18,467 nt of DNA from the NCBI GenBank assembly GCA_016935955.1, contig JAFGPY010000330.1, positions 1 through 18,467 on the forward strand, in the 5' to 3' direction. The notes below the pieces were generated by a model that had not been told where the DNA came from, did not search any database, and saw nothing but the letters and a program-made list of their open reading frames with translations. Below are positions 8,901 to 13,820 of this stretch, in pieces; position 1 is the first letter of the stretch, and each line of letters opens with the position of its first letter. A program made the position numbers and the translations under genes. This stretch comes from Planctomycetota bacterium (lineage in GTDB: Bacteria; Planctomycetota; Phycisphaerae; FEN-1346; JAACEH01).

Positions 8901-10045
8901 TTCGAGTTGCCCTTGGCGCCGTCGGACTTGATTTTGACGTAGGCCTCGGTGATCGTCGCGCCGTCGGGGATGAACGTCCGGAAGCGAAGGAACGTCCGCC
9001 GCGTGTCGTCGCTGTAGGGCCAATAGAGCGTGCTCTCGGTCGTGCCGATGTAGGCGGACTGCGCGGCCGCGTCGTCCACCGACGCGCCGACCTGGAACTC
9101 CAGCACCTTCTCGGCCGGCGTGGCCGAGGCCGCAAGCACCACCACGCCGCGGGCGTTCCAGTTCAGGCTCGGGTTGACGTCCTCGACGCGGAAGCCCCAC
9201 AGCGTCTTCGTGTCGTCCAGTTCCAGGGCCGCGTCGAATTCGTACAGGCTGCCCGAGACGCTCAGCACGGTCCCGGTGGCCCACGTGGTGTTGTCGTAGC
9301 ACTTCGAGAAGTTGTTGACGATCTGGAAATCCGTGCCGCCGCTCTGGTCGACCATCCGCGGCCCGCTGCCGCCGTCGGCCGTCGCGAAGCCATAGAGCAC
9401 CTCCTCGTCGGTCCCGCCGGCGCCGTAGAGGGCCACGATCCGCATGTTCCGCGCCCTGTCTCCCAGATTCGCGGCCGCAAGAACGAAGTTCACGTCCGAG
9501 TAACGATCCTTCTGGCCCGACGGCAACTCGATCTCGACCTCGGACACCTGCCACGAGGCCGTGCTGTTCAGGCTGCCGACCAGCACCGCGTTGGACTTCG
9601 TGTCCCAGCCGCTCGACGGATCGGCCACCTCGGTCCAGTCGCCCTCCAGCGTGTCATTGCCGGCGACCGAGGCGATGTGGTAATCGCGATCGCCGCCCGT
9701 GAGCACGCCGTCCTCGGGCGTCCCCAGGCCGTCCAGGTACAGCGGATGGAACCACTGACCGCTGATCGAATACGGTTCGCCGAAGCCGCCCGACGTCGAA
9801 TCGCAGACCAGCAGCCCGTACTGGCTCACGGCGTACCAGCCCATGCCGTCGGCCAGGTCGCCCTGGAGCTGCTTCAGGGTCTGCGTCGCGTTGGTGTAGG
9901 CGTCCTGCATCTCCAATGGGCCGCACCAGATGTCCATGTTGAATCCGTCGCTGATGTCCAGCGGCACGGACTGGGCTACGGCCGCCGTCCCGGCGCAGAC
10001 GGCCAGGACCAGCGACAGTGCCATGAAACCGACTCTTCTTGCCAT
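5984..10045 (-). CDS. Secreted multidomain protein 2: DNRLRE, PKD and glycosidase-like barrel
   Basis: A 1353-residue paralogue of the protein at 320-4327. The ATG at 10045 follows AAGGAGGT and begins a signal peptide (MARRVGFMALSLVLAV, cleavage near A24 in AVAQ); a longer in-frame reading would add 44 unlikely residues. Domains: an unrecognised beta-rich N-terminal region (25-310), DNRLRE (314-485), Ig-like (488-573, ELWMADPETRLGQKVYCQ), glycosidase-like barrel (580-905) starting DGEPFFPITPWG, a beta subdomain (906-998), two PKD domains (1002-1177), and a C-terminal DNRLRE (1182-1353). Candidate catalytic acids are E706 (WQDEPDLG) and E837 (MTWIETCD), 131 residues apart as against 132 in the paralogue. 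The N-terminal region replaces the first DNRLRE-PKD pair of protein 1. It is probably extracellular and polysaccharide-directed; function is inferred from architecture only. Regulator C diverges from it. Confidence 0.9.
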   Translation of the reverse strand: MARRVGFMALSLVLAVCAGTAAVAQSVPLDISDGFNMDIWCGPLEMQDAYTNATQTLKQLQGDLADGMGWYAVSQYGLLVCDSTSGGFGEPYSISGQWFHPLYLDGLGTPEDGVLTGGDRDYHIASVAGNDTLEGDWTEVADPSSGWDTKSNAVLVGSLNSTASWQVSEVEIELPSGQKDRYSDVNFVLAAANLGDRARNMRIVALYGAGGTDEEVLYGFATADGGSGPRMVDQSGGTDFQIVNNFSKCYDNTTWATGTVLSVSGSLYEFDAALELDDTKTLWGFRVEDVNPSLNWNARGVVVLAASATPAEKVLEFQVGASVDDAAAQSAYIGTTESTLYWPYSDDTRRTFLRFRTFIPDGATITEAYVKIKSDGAKGNSNTSTVRVQLLDYDNCPPILEIPYAWDVTETYVDSVTPGEWTAGTWYSSDDLSDLVQEFIDRPGYTFGSFIGLRGQGGIDGSYKRGYSWNYGDHTSAPKLEIHYVGGATHLELWMADPETRLGQKVYCQLWNAPGGAWLRAKLDGDVVHTSSAALGDEEVFTVDYRSLSSGQHTLLVEVFDSGDSLLVSESRTWTKLHDGIAKVAINEHNAICLDGEPFFPITPWGIGTSQFSTFEGQINTLCGQSFGISRNPTAWEGYLDAGYGANLPAIGPAMGDYFPDGNTERVAYIGGQWVHFTELDPDRMEDYIEVSRYHPGMFMYCWQDEPDLGGTTEYMPATEVRAWTELCHSMDTEHPHFCTIVGYSFSEHGTEPSYNNHRAQSYCFLYNDLKTGAMGDNEPFDEKTVVVDVWTFDYYPYERALMSGYSTWIGLEDLTECLDNMRQWNYNLIPTMTWIETCDIEECTGEEATPCITPTELWNLVWLSIVHEVKGINWFHYFGETPSENRVIMAKTLQWTTVLAEPILSPPEDVTWTVTHEESNNEPVHFLTRECDDRLYIFAAHISGAGAGETVRFNVDGLPSGQAIGVVGEGRTVTSAAGYFEDSFSPLAVHIYTYPALVNMPPVANAGNDGYASDNDNDGYELVTLDGTDSFDADGSLVSYVWKEGVSTIATGATAQVSLTTGTHEITLLVTDDDSDTDGDVMLVLVNPAPVADAGEDQEEEDTDENGSELITLDGSGSYDSLGEIVSYVWTEGGNEIATGETAQVTMIAGTHTVTLTVTDDDGATDSDGVVIEVINEDVVVVQYQIAASTEDTYCVSSESVYLSTVLYIPYTSTTRRTFFRWPITVPDGVTILAAELRVKATGNAGDSNTSTARLQLVDTDSCVSFYTNPYSYSVTAGYVDWVVPGAWAASTWYTSSDIKTIVQEFIDRAGYSSGNYLGLRLENVSGLWKTAYQWDYGDHTHGAILQVTYLP

Positions 10046-10050
10046 TGTCC

Positions 10051-10058
10051 ACCTCCTT
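10051..10058 (-). promoter_or_regulatory. Ribosome binding site of secreted protein 2
   Basis: AAGGAGGT on the minus strand lies five bases before the ATG at 10045 (six from the GGAGG core). It decides the start in favour of the signal peptide at MARRVGF. Confidence 0.85.
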
Positions 10059-10133
10059 AAGATATGACGTGCGCGTGACATGAGTACGGGGGCCGACCGC
10101 GCCCAGCGTACCAAACGTGTTGCCGAGAGTGGA

Positions 10134-10163
10134 ATTGTACCTATATTTCGTCGGGGACCCCAA
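10134..10163 (-). promoter_or_regulatory. Candidate promoter of secreted protein 2
   Basis: On the minus strand TTGGGG (10163-10158), an 18-base spacer and TACAAT (10139-10134). The -10 box matches five of six; the -35 box three of six. It resembles the promoter proposed for the paralogue (TTGTGG-18-TATACT) and lies 88 bases from the start codon. A near-palindrome centred on GTGGCCAC (10170-10177) lies just upstream and could bind a regulator. The 10046-10373 spacer contains no gene. Confidence 0.4.
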
Positions 10164-10288
10164 GCCCCTGTGGCCACGGGCGTGCGGACGCCGGAGGTGT
10201 GATGTGGATGCGTACGTAGTTGACGCTCAATGTCTTACGGCTCGCGCGTCATCACAGACCGGTGTTATGATTGACGAAAAAGTTTCTG

Positions 10289-10317
10289 TTGACATCAGCG
10301 CCTGTGGGGTTTACAAA
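10289..10317 (+). promoter_or_regulatory. Promoter of regulator C
   Basis: TTGACA (10289-10294), a 17-base spacer and TACAAA (10312-10317), 56 bases before the ATG of regulator C. The -35 box is perfect and the -10 box matches four of six. Architecture, flanking bases and distance to the start all match the promoter at 4560-4588. Confidence 0.65.
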
Positions 10318-10329
10318 CCGAAATTGCAC

Positions 10330-10349
10330 AGTTTATCTAGTAACAGTTT
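10330..10349 (+). promoter_or_regulatory. Shared leader block downstream of the regulator C promoter
   Basis: AGTTTATCTAGTAACAGTTT begins 13 bases past the -10 box, the same offset as the similar block at 4601-4618. Here CAGTTT occurs twice. It is a candidate autoregulatory site or a duplication remnant. Confidence 0.3.
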
Positions 10350-10373
10350 CGCCCCGCGGAGACGCATCGTTCG

Positions 10374-11525
10374 ATGAAACCGGCACCTGTCGTTCAGACC
10401 GTCTACAATCTGCTGTTGCGGCGGATGGCCTCGCGCGACCTGCCGCCGGGCAGCCGCTGCCCCTCCATCCGCGAGTTGGCCAGGGATCTGAAGATGTCGC
10501 CGCCGCCCATTCATGCCGCCATTCGGGCCGCCGCCAGGGACCACTTGCTGGAGGTGCATCCCCGGCGGCGAGCCGTTGTTCTGCCCGGCGCCGACAAGCG
10601 GGCCTCGCGACTGCTGGCCGAGGGCCATGCGGCCACCGAGTGCCGCCGCCTGGCCGTCCTCATTCCCGAGGAGTACTTCCCGCTGCGGGGCGCGCCGTTT
10701 CACAATGCCCTGGCCAGGACCGTGACCCGCGCCGCCGATCAGCGCGGGTGGCAGTGCCGCGTCGTTCGCGTCACGGCCAAGGAGCCGTCGAGACAGGCCC
10801 GCAAGATCGTCCGGCAGTTCGACGCCGCCTTCGTCATCGAGCCCTCGCCGATGAAGCTGGCCATTCTGTTCACCCTGGCCGAGCACGGCTTCCCGATGCT
10901 CTCGTTCAACCGCCAGATCCCCGGCATCGACATGCCCGTGCTGACCACCGACGACTACGGCGCCAGTCGCCAGCTCGGGCGGCTGATGGCCTCGCACGGT
11001 CACAAGAACATCTGCCTCTTCGCCACGCCGAAGCACGCGTACATGGAAGGGCCGCGCTCGTCCATCAGCGGCTGGCTCGACTTCCTGGACGAGACGGGCC
11101 TCATCGAGACCTGCACCATCCCCGTCTTCTACCACAAGACCAGCAGCATGGTCCCGCTCCTGCTGGAGCGGCTGCTCAACCTGCACCCGCCGATCACCGG
11201 CTTCGTCTTCGACGTGCCGCCCGACCTCGCCTTCGTCGGCAGCGACGAACGGTTCCGCGACCTGCGGATTCCCGACCACGTCAGCGTCGCGGGCATGAGT
11301 TCCGTGGCCGGTATCCCCTGGCCCTCGCGGCACCCGCCGGTCACCTCGTTCGAGGTCGACTGGCCGCGGGCCGGCCACTGCGCCGTCGAGATGATCGACC
11401 ACCTGCTCAGCGGCGACAGGCACCCCAAGAGCATTCGCGTGCCGCTGAACATTCTGCTGACCGAGAGCATCGGGCCGGTTCCGACGGCCGACCGGCCGCT
11501 CGTCGCCCGCAAGGAACCCGTGTAG
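10374..11525 (+). CDS. GntR-type regulator with LacI-type ligand-binding domain (regulator C)
   Basis: A 383-residue paralogue of regulator B, colinear with it over nearly the whole length. The ATG at 10374 has only a weak GGAG 12 bases upstream, which may mean low expression. Residues 1-68 are a GntR winged helix (PGSRCPSIRELARDLKMS, PPPIHAAI). The sensor domain starts at LAVLIPEEYFPLRGAPF and ends with PPVTSFEVDWPRAGHCAVEM. B and C keep the same core segments, such as FRDLRIP and GFPMLSF, but differ at scattered sites in the sensor, so their ligands or specificities may differ. It diverges from secreted protein 2, its probable target. Downstream the array stops and the lipopolysaccharide genes begin on the same strand, separated by their own promoter. 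Confidence 0.9.
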   Translation: MKPAPVVQTVYNLLLRRMASRDLPPGSRCPSIRELARDLKMSPPPIHAAIRAAARDHLLEVHPRRRAVVLPGADKRASRLLAEGHAATECRRLAVLIPEEYFPLRGAPFHNALARTVTRAADQRGWQCRVVRVTAKEPSRQARKIVRQFDAAFVIEPSPMKLAILFTLAEHGFPMLSFNRQIPGIDMPVLTTDDYGASRQLGRLMASHGHKNICLFATPKHAYMEGPRSSISGWLDFLDETGLIETCTIPVFYHKTSSMVPLLLERLLNLHPPITGFVFDVPPDLAFVGSDERFRDLRIPDHVSVAGMSSVAGIPWPSRHPPVTSFEVDWPRAGHCAVEMIDHLLSGDRHPKSIRVPLNILLTESIGPVPTADRPLVARKEPV

Positions 11526-11540
11526 CCGGTCCGGCGTCCA

Positions 11541-11570
11541 TCGACAAGCCCCTGTTCAGCATGCTACAAT
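11541..11570 (+). promoter_or_regulatory. Candidate promoter of the lipopolysaccharide gene group
   Basis: TCGACA (11541-11546), an 18-base spacer and TACAAT (11565-11570); both boxes match the consensus at five of six positions. The transcript would start near 11577, leaving a leader of about 120 bases that contains the two hairpin repeats at 11594-11617 and 11627-11677 before the waaF-like start. Confidence 0.5.
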
Positions 11571-11593
11571 GCCTCCACACGAATGACGGGTGG

Positions 11594-11617
11594 CATGGCC
11601 ACGCTTGCGTGGCCATG
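11594..11617. repeat. Hairpin repeat, short-loop form (CATGGCCACGC stem)
   Basis: CATGGCCACGC, TT and GCGTGGCCATG make a perfect 11-base inverted repeat with a two-base loop (CTTG counting the closing pair), preceded by GGGTGG. It shares its lead and loop with 13743-13766 and 15789-15808, while the stem differs. Confidence 0.85.
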
Positions 11618-11626
11618 ATCGTCCGG

Positions 11627-11677
11627 CATGCTTCTGCCCCTCGGCGTTGCTCGGGATCTGCGACGAGCAGAAGCATG
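11627..11677 (-). repeat. Hairpin repeat, long-loop form R1 (CATGCTTCTGC stem)
   Basis: Read on the minus strand: arm CATGCTTCTGC, a 29-base loop containing AGATCCCGAGC and GCCGAGGG, and arm GCAGAAGCATG. It is preceded by GGGTGC. The arms are identical to those of the short-loop hairpin at 13743-13766. The loop matches the repeats at 15615, 16822, 18122 and 18230. An upstream ATG inside this repeat (11628) is in frame with the next gene but is not used as its start. Confidence 0.8.
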
Positions 11678-11699
11678 GCACCCAGCCGGAGAGCTGCGT

Positions 11700-12758
11700 A
11701 TGAACATCGCTGTGGTCTGCCCCAACTGGATCGGCGACGCCGTCATGGCCACGCCGACCCTGGAGGCGCTGAAGCAACTGCTTCCGGAATCGAAGCTGAC
11801 GCTCATCGTGCGGCCCTACGTGGCCCCGGTCTTCGACCCGGCTCCCTACGCCAACAAGCTGCTCCTGTGGGACGGACCCGGCGGCAAGACGTTGCTCCAG
11901 GCGGCCGCCGAACTCCGCAAGGACTCCTGCGAGCTGGGCCTGCTGATGACCAACTCGTTCCGCAGCGCCCTGCTGCTGCGACTCGGCCGCGTCCGCCAGC
12001 GCGTCGGCTACGCACGCGACGGCCGCTCGCTGCTCTTGACCAATCGCCTCAAGGCGCAGAAGGAGCGCGGCTACTACGTGCCCGTGCCCATGCTGCAATA
12101 CTACTTCGAACTCATCCGCCCGCTCGGCGCCCGCAACATGAGCATCGCCATGAAGCTCTACACCCGTCCGGCCGACGAGCAGGCCGCCGACGCCGTCTAC
12201 AATTCGCTCGGCCTCGACCCCGAGCGCACGCTGATCCTCGCCCCGGGTGCGGCCTTCGGCTTGGCCAAGTGCTGGCCGCCCGACCGTTTCGGGCTGATCG
12301 CCCGCCGAGCCCTCGACGAACTGGGCGCCAGGACGCTGGTCCTCTGCGCCCCGAGTGAACGCGACACGGCGGCACGCGTCCGCGACGCCTCGGACAGCGC
12401 CGCTCAGTTGCCGCCCGATCCGTTGCCGAAGCTGCCCACGGTCAAGGCCCTCGTCCGCCGGGCCCGGGCCATGGTCACCAACGACAGCGGGTTGCGGCAC
12501 TTTGCGGCCGCGTACGACATTCCCGTCGTCTCGATCTTCGGACCCACGCACATCAACTGGACCGAGACCTGGTTCCACAAGGAAGCCAAGCTCCAGGCGC
12601 CGGTGCCCTGCGGCCCGTGCCAGAAAAAACGCTGCCCCGAGGGGCACTTGCAGTGCATGATCAACGTCACGCCGGAGATGGTTTTCGAGGCCCTGTCGCG
12701 GCTCACGCGGGAATTTCCCTACCGGGAACCCGACCCGGACACTATCATTCGCTCCTGA
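11700..12758 (+). CDS. waaF: Lipopolysaccharide heptosyltransferase II-like, GT9 family
   Basis: A 352-residue ADP-heptose:LPS heptosyltransferase-type enzyme that would add heptose to the growing inner core at the cytoplasmic face of the inner membrane. The ATG at 11700 follows GGAGAG by six bases; the longer reading from 11628 starts inside a hairpin repeat. Family marks: IGDAVMATPT at the N terminus with D13 at the position of the proposed catalytic base, APGAAFGLAKCWP (180-192) with K190 as the likely nucleotide-sugar phosphate contact, TNDSGLRHFAA (260-270), and a cysteine-rich tail CGPC, RCPEGHLQC (304-319) typical of WaaF rather than WaaC. Length is normal for the family. It is followed after 15 bases by a GT2 gene, then by a double kinase, as in core-assembly operons. 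The acceptor is inferred from the family, not shown. Confidence 0.85.
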   Translation: MNIAVVCPNWIGDAVMATPTLEALKQLLPESKLTLIVRPYVAPVFDPAPYANKLLLWDGPGGKTLLQAAAELRKDSCELGLLMTNSFRSALLLRLGRVRQRVGYARDGRSLLLTNRLKAQKERGYYVPVPMLQYYFELIRPLGARNMSIAMKLYTRPADEQAADAVYNSLGLDPERTLILAPGAAFGLAKCWPPDRFGLIARRALDELGARTLVLCAPSERDTAARVRDASDSAAQLPPDPLPKLPTVKALVRRARAMVTNDSGLRHFAAAYDIPVVSIFGPTHINWTETWFHKEAKLQAPVPCGPCQKKRCPEGHLQCMINVTPEMVFEALSRLTREFPYREPDPDTIIRS

Positions 12759-12773
12759 ACCACGAGAGGCGCG

Positions 12774-13646
12774 ATGCTCAACGGCGACACCCTGCACAAC
12801 ATCGCTCGCGGCACCATGCCGCCGCCCGACGGCACGGTCTCGATCGTCCTGCCGCACTTCGAGACCCCGCTGCTGGCGCGGCTCTGCCTGCGGGCCATCC
12901 GCAAACGCACCGACGTGCCTTTCGAAGTGATCGTCGTCGACAATGCCTCGACCGACGGCGAGTCGCTGGACTACCTGCGGCGCGTGTCGTGGATCCGGCT
13001 CATCGAGCGGCCGGCCGACACCGTGCCGCCCGAAGCCGCACTGGCCCACGCCACGGCCCTGAACATCGGCCTGGCCGAGGCTCGCGGCGAGTTCCTGCTG
13101 GCCATGCACACCGACACATTGCCGTTGCGCGACGACTGGCTGGCGGCCCTGCGGCAACCGATGCTCGACGACCCGAAGCTGGCCGCCCTGGGCGCCGACA
13201 AGATCGACGGCCCCGGCCCGGTCATGGCCGCAATGAAACCGCTGGGCAACGGCAAGGCCTATCGCCGGCTGCTCTGCCGCATGCTCGGCCGCGAGGTGCC
13301 CGAACGCCTGCGCGAGCGCCCGCCGCACGCGCGGAGCTTCTGCGCGTTGTACCGTCGCAAGGCGCTCGTGGACGGGAAACTCGACTTCCTGGCCCGCCGT
13401 TACAAGACCGCGGGCGAGGACATCTACCACGGTCTGGCCGAACTCGGGTATCATGTGCGCCTGCTGCCGCCGCGCGAGATGCGGCAACTGGTCGAGCACG
13501 TGGTCCACGCCACGGCCCTGCTGAGCGAGCAGCGGACCATCAACACCGGCCGCGTGCGGCGGCGGACCGAGCGTCGCATTCGCCGCCTGTTGGCCGAACC
13601 GTGGGTGGCCGAACTGCTGGAGGACGAGTCGCTGGACACGCGATGA
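12774..13646 (+). CDS. Family 2 glycosyltransferase
   Basis: A 290-residue protein with the GT-A fold of family 2. After a short lead, TVSIVLPHFE (21-30) opens the nucleotide-binding fold. VVDNASTDGES (54-64) supplies the first conserved Asp, D56. MHTDTLP (111-117) stands where family 2 enzymes carry the metal-binding DxD, here HTD with D114. AGEDIYHGLAELGYHV near residue 220 matches the usual ED acceptor-site motif. No membrane segments are visible, so it is probably cytoplasmic or peripheral. GAGAGG lies four bases before the ATG, and the gap to the upstream waaF-like gene is 15 bases, so the two are almost certainly cotranscribed. It probably adds a sugar to the lipopolysaccharide core or a linked glycan; donor and acceptor are not deducible from sequence. 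Confidence 0.85.
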   Translation: MLNGDTLHNIARGTMPPPDGTVSIVLPHFETPLLARLCLRAIRKRTDVPFEVIVVDNASTDGESLDYLRRVSWIRLIERPADTVPPEAALAHATALNIGLAEARGEFLLAMHTDTLPLRDDWLAALRQPMLDDPKLAALGADKIDGPGPVMAAMKPLGNGKAYRRLLCRMLGREVPERLRERPPHARSFCALYRRKALVDGKLDFLARRYKTAGEDIYHGLAELGYHVRLLPPREMRQLVEHVVHATALLSEQRTINTGRVRRRTERRIRRLLAEPWVAELLEDESLDTR

Positions 13647-13657
13647 GGGCGATGTAG

Positions 13658-13677
13658 CCCGGCCGCCCCCGGCCGGG
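13658..13677. repeat. TGTAG-led hairpin repeat (CCCGGCCG stem), copy 1
   Basis: CCCGGCCG, CCCC and CGGCCGGG: 8-base arms with a 4-base loop, preceded by TGTAG. A near-identical copy lies at 13789-13808, differing in one loop base. Part of the 174-base non-coding gap 13647-13820, which is almost wholly repeats. Confidence 0.85.
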
Positions 13678-13698
13678 ATGCCGCGGCGGAGCCTGTAG

Positions 13699-13719
13699 GG
13701 GCACGGCGCGGGCGTGCCC
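13699..13719. repeat. GTAGGGGC hairpin repeat (GGGCACG stem)
   Basis: GGGCACG (13699-13705) and CGTGCCC (13713-13719) with a 7-base loop, led by TGTAG. It shares its lead with 15885-15904 and 18191-18210 but has a different stem. Confidence 0.75.
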
Positions 13720-13742
13720 GTCGTGTCCTGCACAAGGGGTGC

Positions 13743-13766
13743 CATGCTTCTGCTTGCAGAAGCATG
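13743..13766. repeat. Hairpin repeat, short-loop form (CATGCTTCTGC stem)
   Basis: CATGCTTCTGC, TT and GCAGAAGCATG: perfect 11-base arms, led by GGGTGC. The same arms enclose the 29-base loop of repeat R1 at 11627-11677. An ATG in its right arm (13764) opens a frame into the kinase gene but is not the likely start. Confidence 0.85.
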
Positions 13767-13788
13767 CCGAGTGGAACGGTTTGTGTAG

Positions 13789-13808
13789 CCCGGCCGCCCT
13801 CGGCCGGG
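13789..13808. repeat. TGTAG-led hairpin repeat (CCCGGCCG stem), copy 2
   Basis: CCCGGCCG, CCCT and CGGCCGGG, preceded by TGTAG. One loop base differs from the copy at 13658-13677. It ends 12 bases before the kinase start codon, so on the mRNA it would lie next to the ribosome site. Confidence 0.85.
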
Positions 13809-13820
13809 AAGACGAGGACG

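Larger units (their letters stand above)
1..11525. repeat. Tandem array of about 5.68-kb divergon modules
   Basis: Three copies of a regulator on the plus strand alternate with two giant secreted-protein genes on the minus strand. Regulator stop codons lie at 168, 5852 and 11525, giving periods of 5684 and 5673 bases. Both complete units carry the same parts in the same order: convergent two-hairpin spacer, secreted-protein gene, divergent promoter spacer, regulator. Small details repeat too: nine bases separate the second hairpin from the protein stop codon in both units, and 55 and 56 bases separate the regulator -10 box from its start codon. This is best read as segmental tandem duplication followed by divergence. 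How far the array extends leftward cannot be seen. Confidence 0.85.

Noticed and set aside
6587..10060. A 1157-codon open frame on the plus strand opposite secreted protein 2
   Set aside because: Same explanation as for the paralogue; the two antisense translations resemble each other only because the true genes are paralogous.
10197..10255. TGTGATG and CATCACA inverted arms in the regulator C spacer as an operator pair
   Set aside because: The 7-base arms are about 45 bases apart, have no counterpart in the paralogous spacer, and could arise by chance in 330 bases.
11628..11699. Upstream in-frame start adding 24 residues to the waaF-like protein
   Set aside because: The extra codons lie in hairpin repeat R1, and a good ribosome site precedes the internal ATG at 11700, where the family's N terminus begins.
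10271..12358. A 695-codon plus-strand frame spanning regulator C and the waaF-like gene
   Set aside because: It is in a shifted frame relative to both real genes, crosses the intergenic promoter and repeats, and is Arg/Pro-rich low-complexity sequence.
11594..13766. CRISPR array or insertion sequence as the source of the repeats
   Set aside because: Repeats are irregularly spaced, lie between genes, occur on both strands and are palindromic with changing stems; there are no regular spacers, Cas genes or transposase.
13764..13820. Upstream in-frame start adding 19 residues to the double kinase
   Set aside because: The added segment is encoded by two hairpin repeats; the domain begins after the ATG at 13821.
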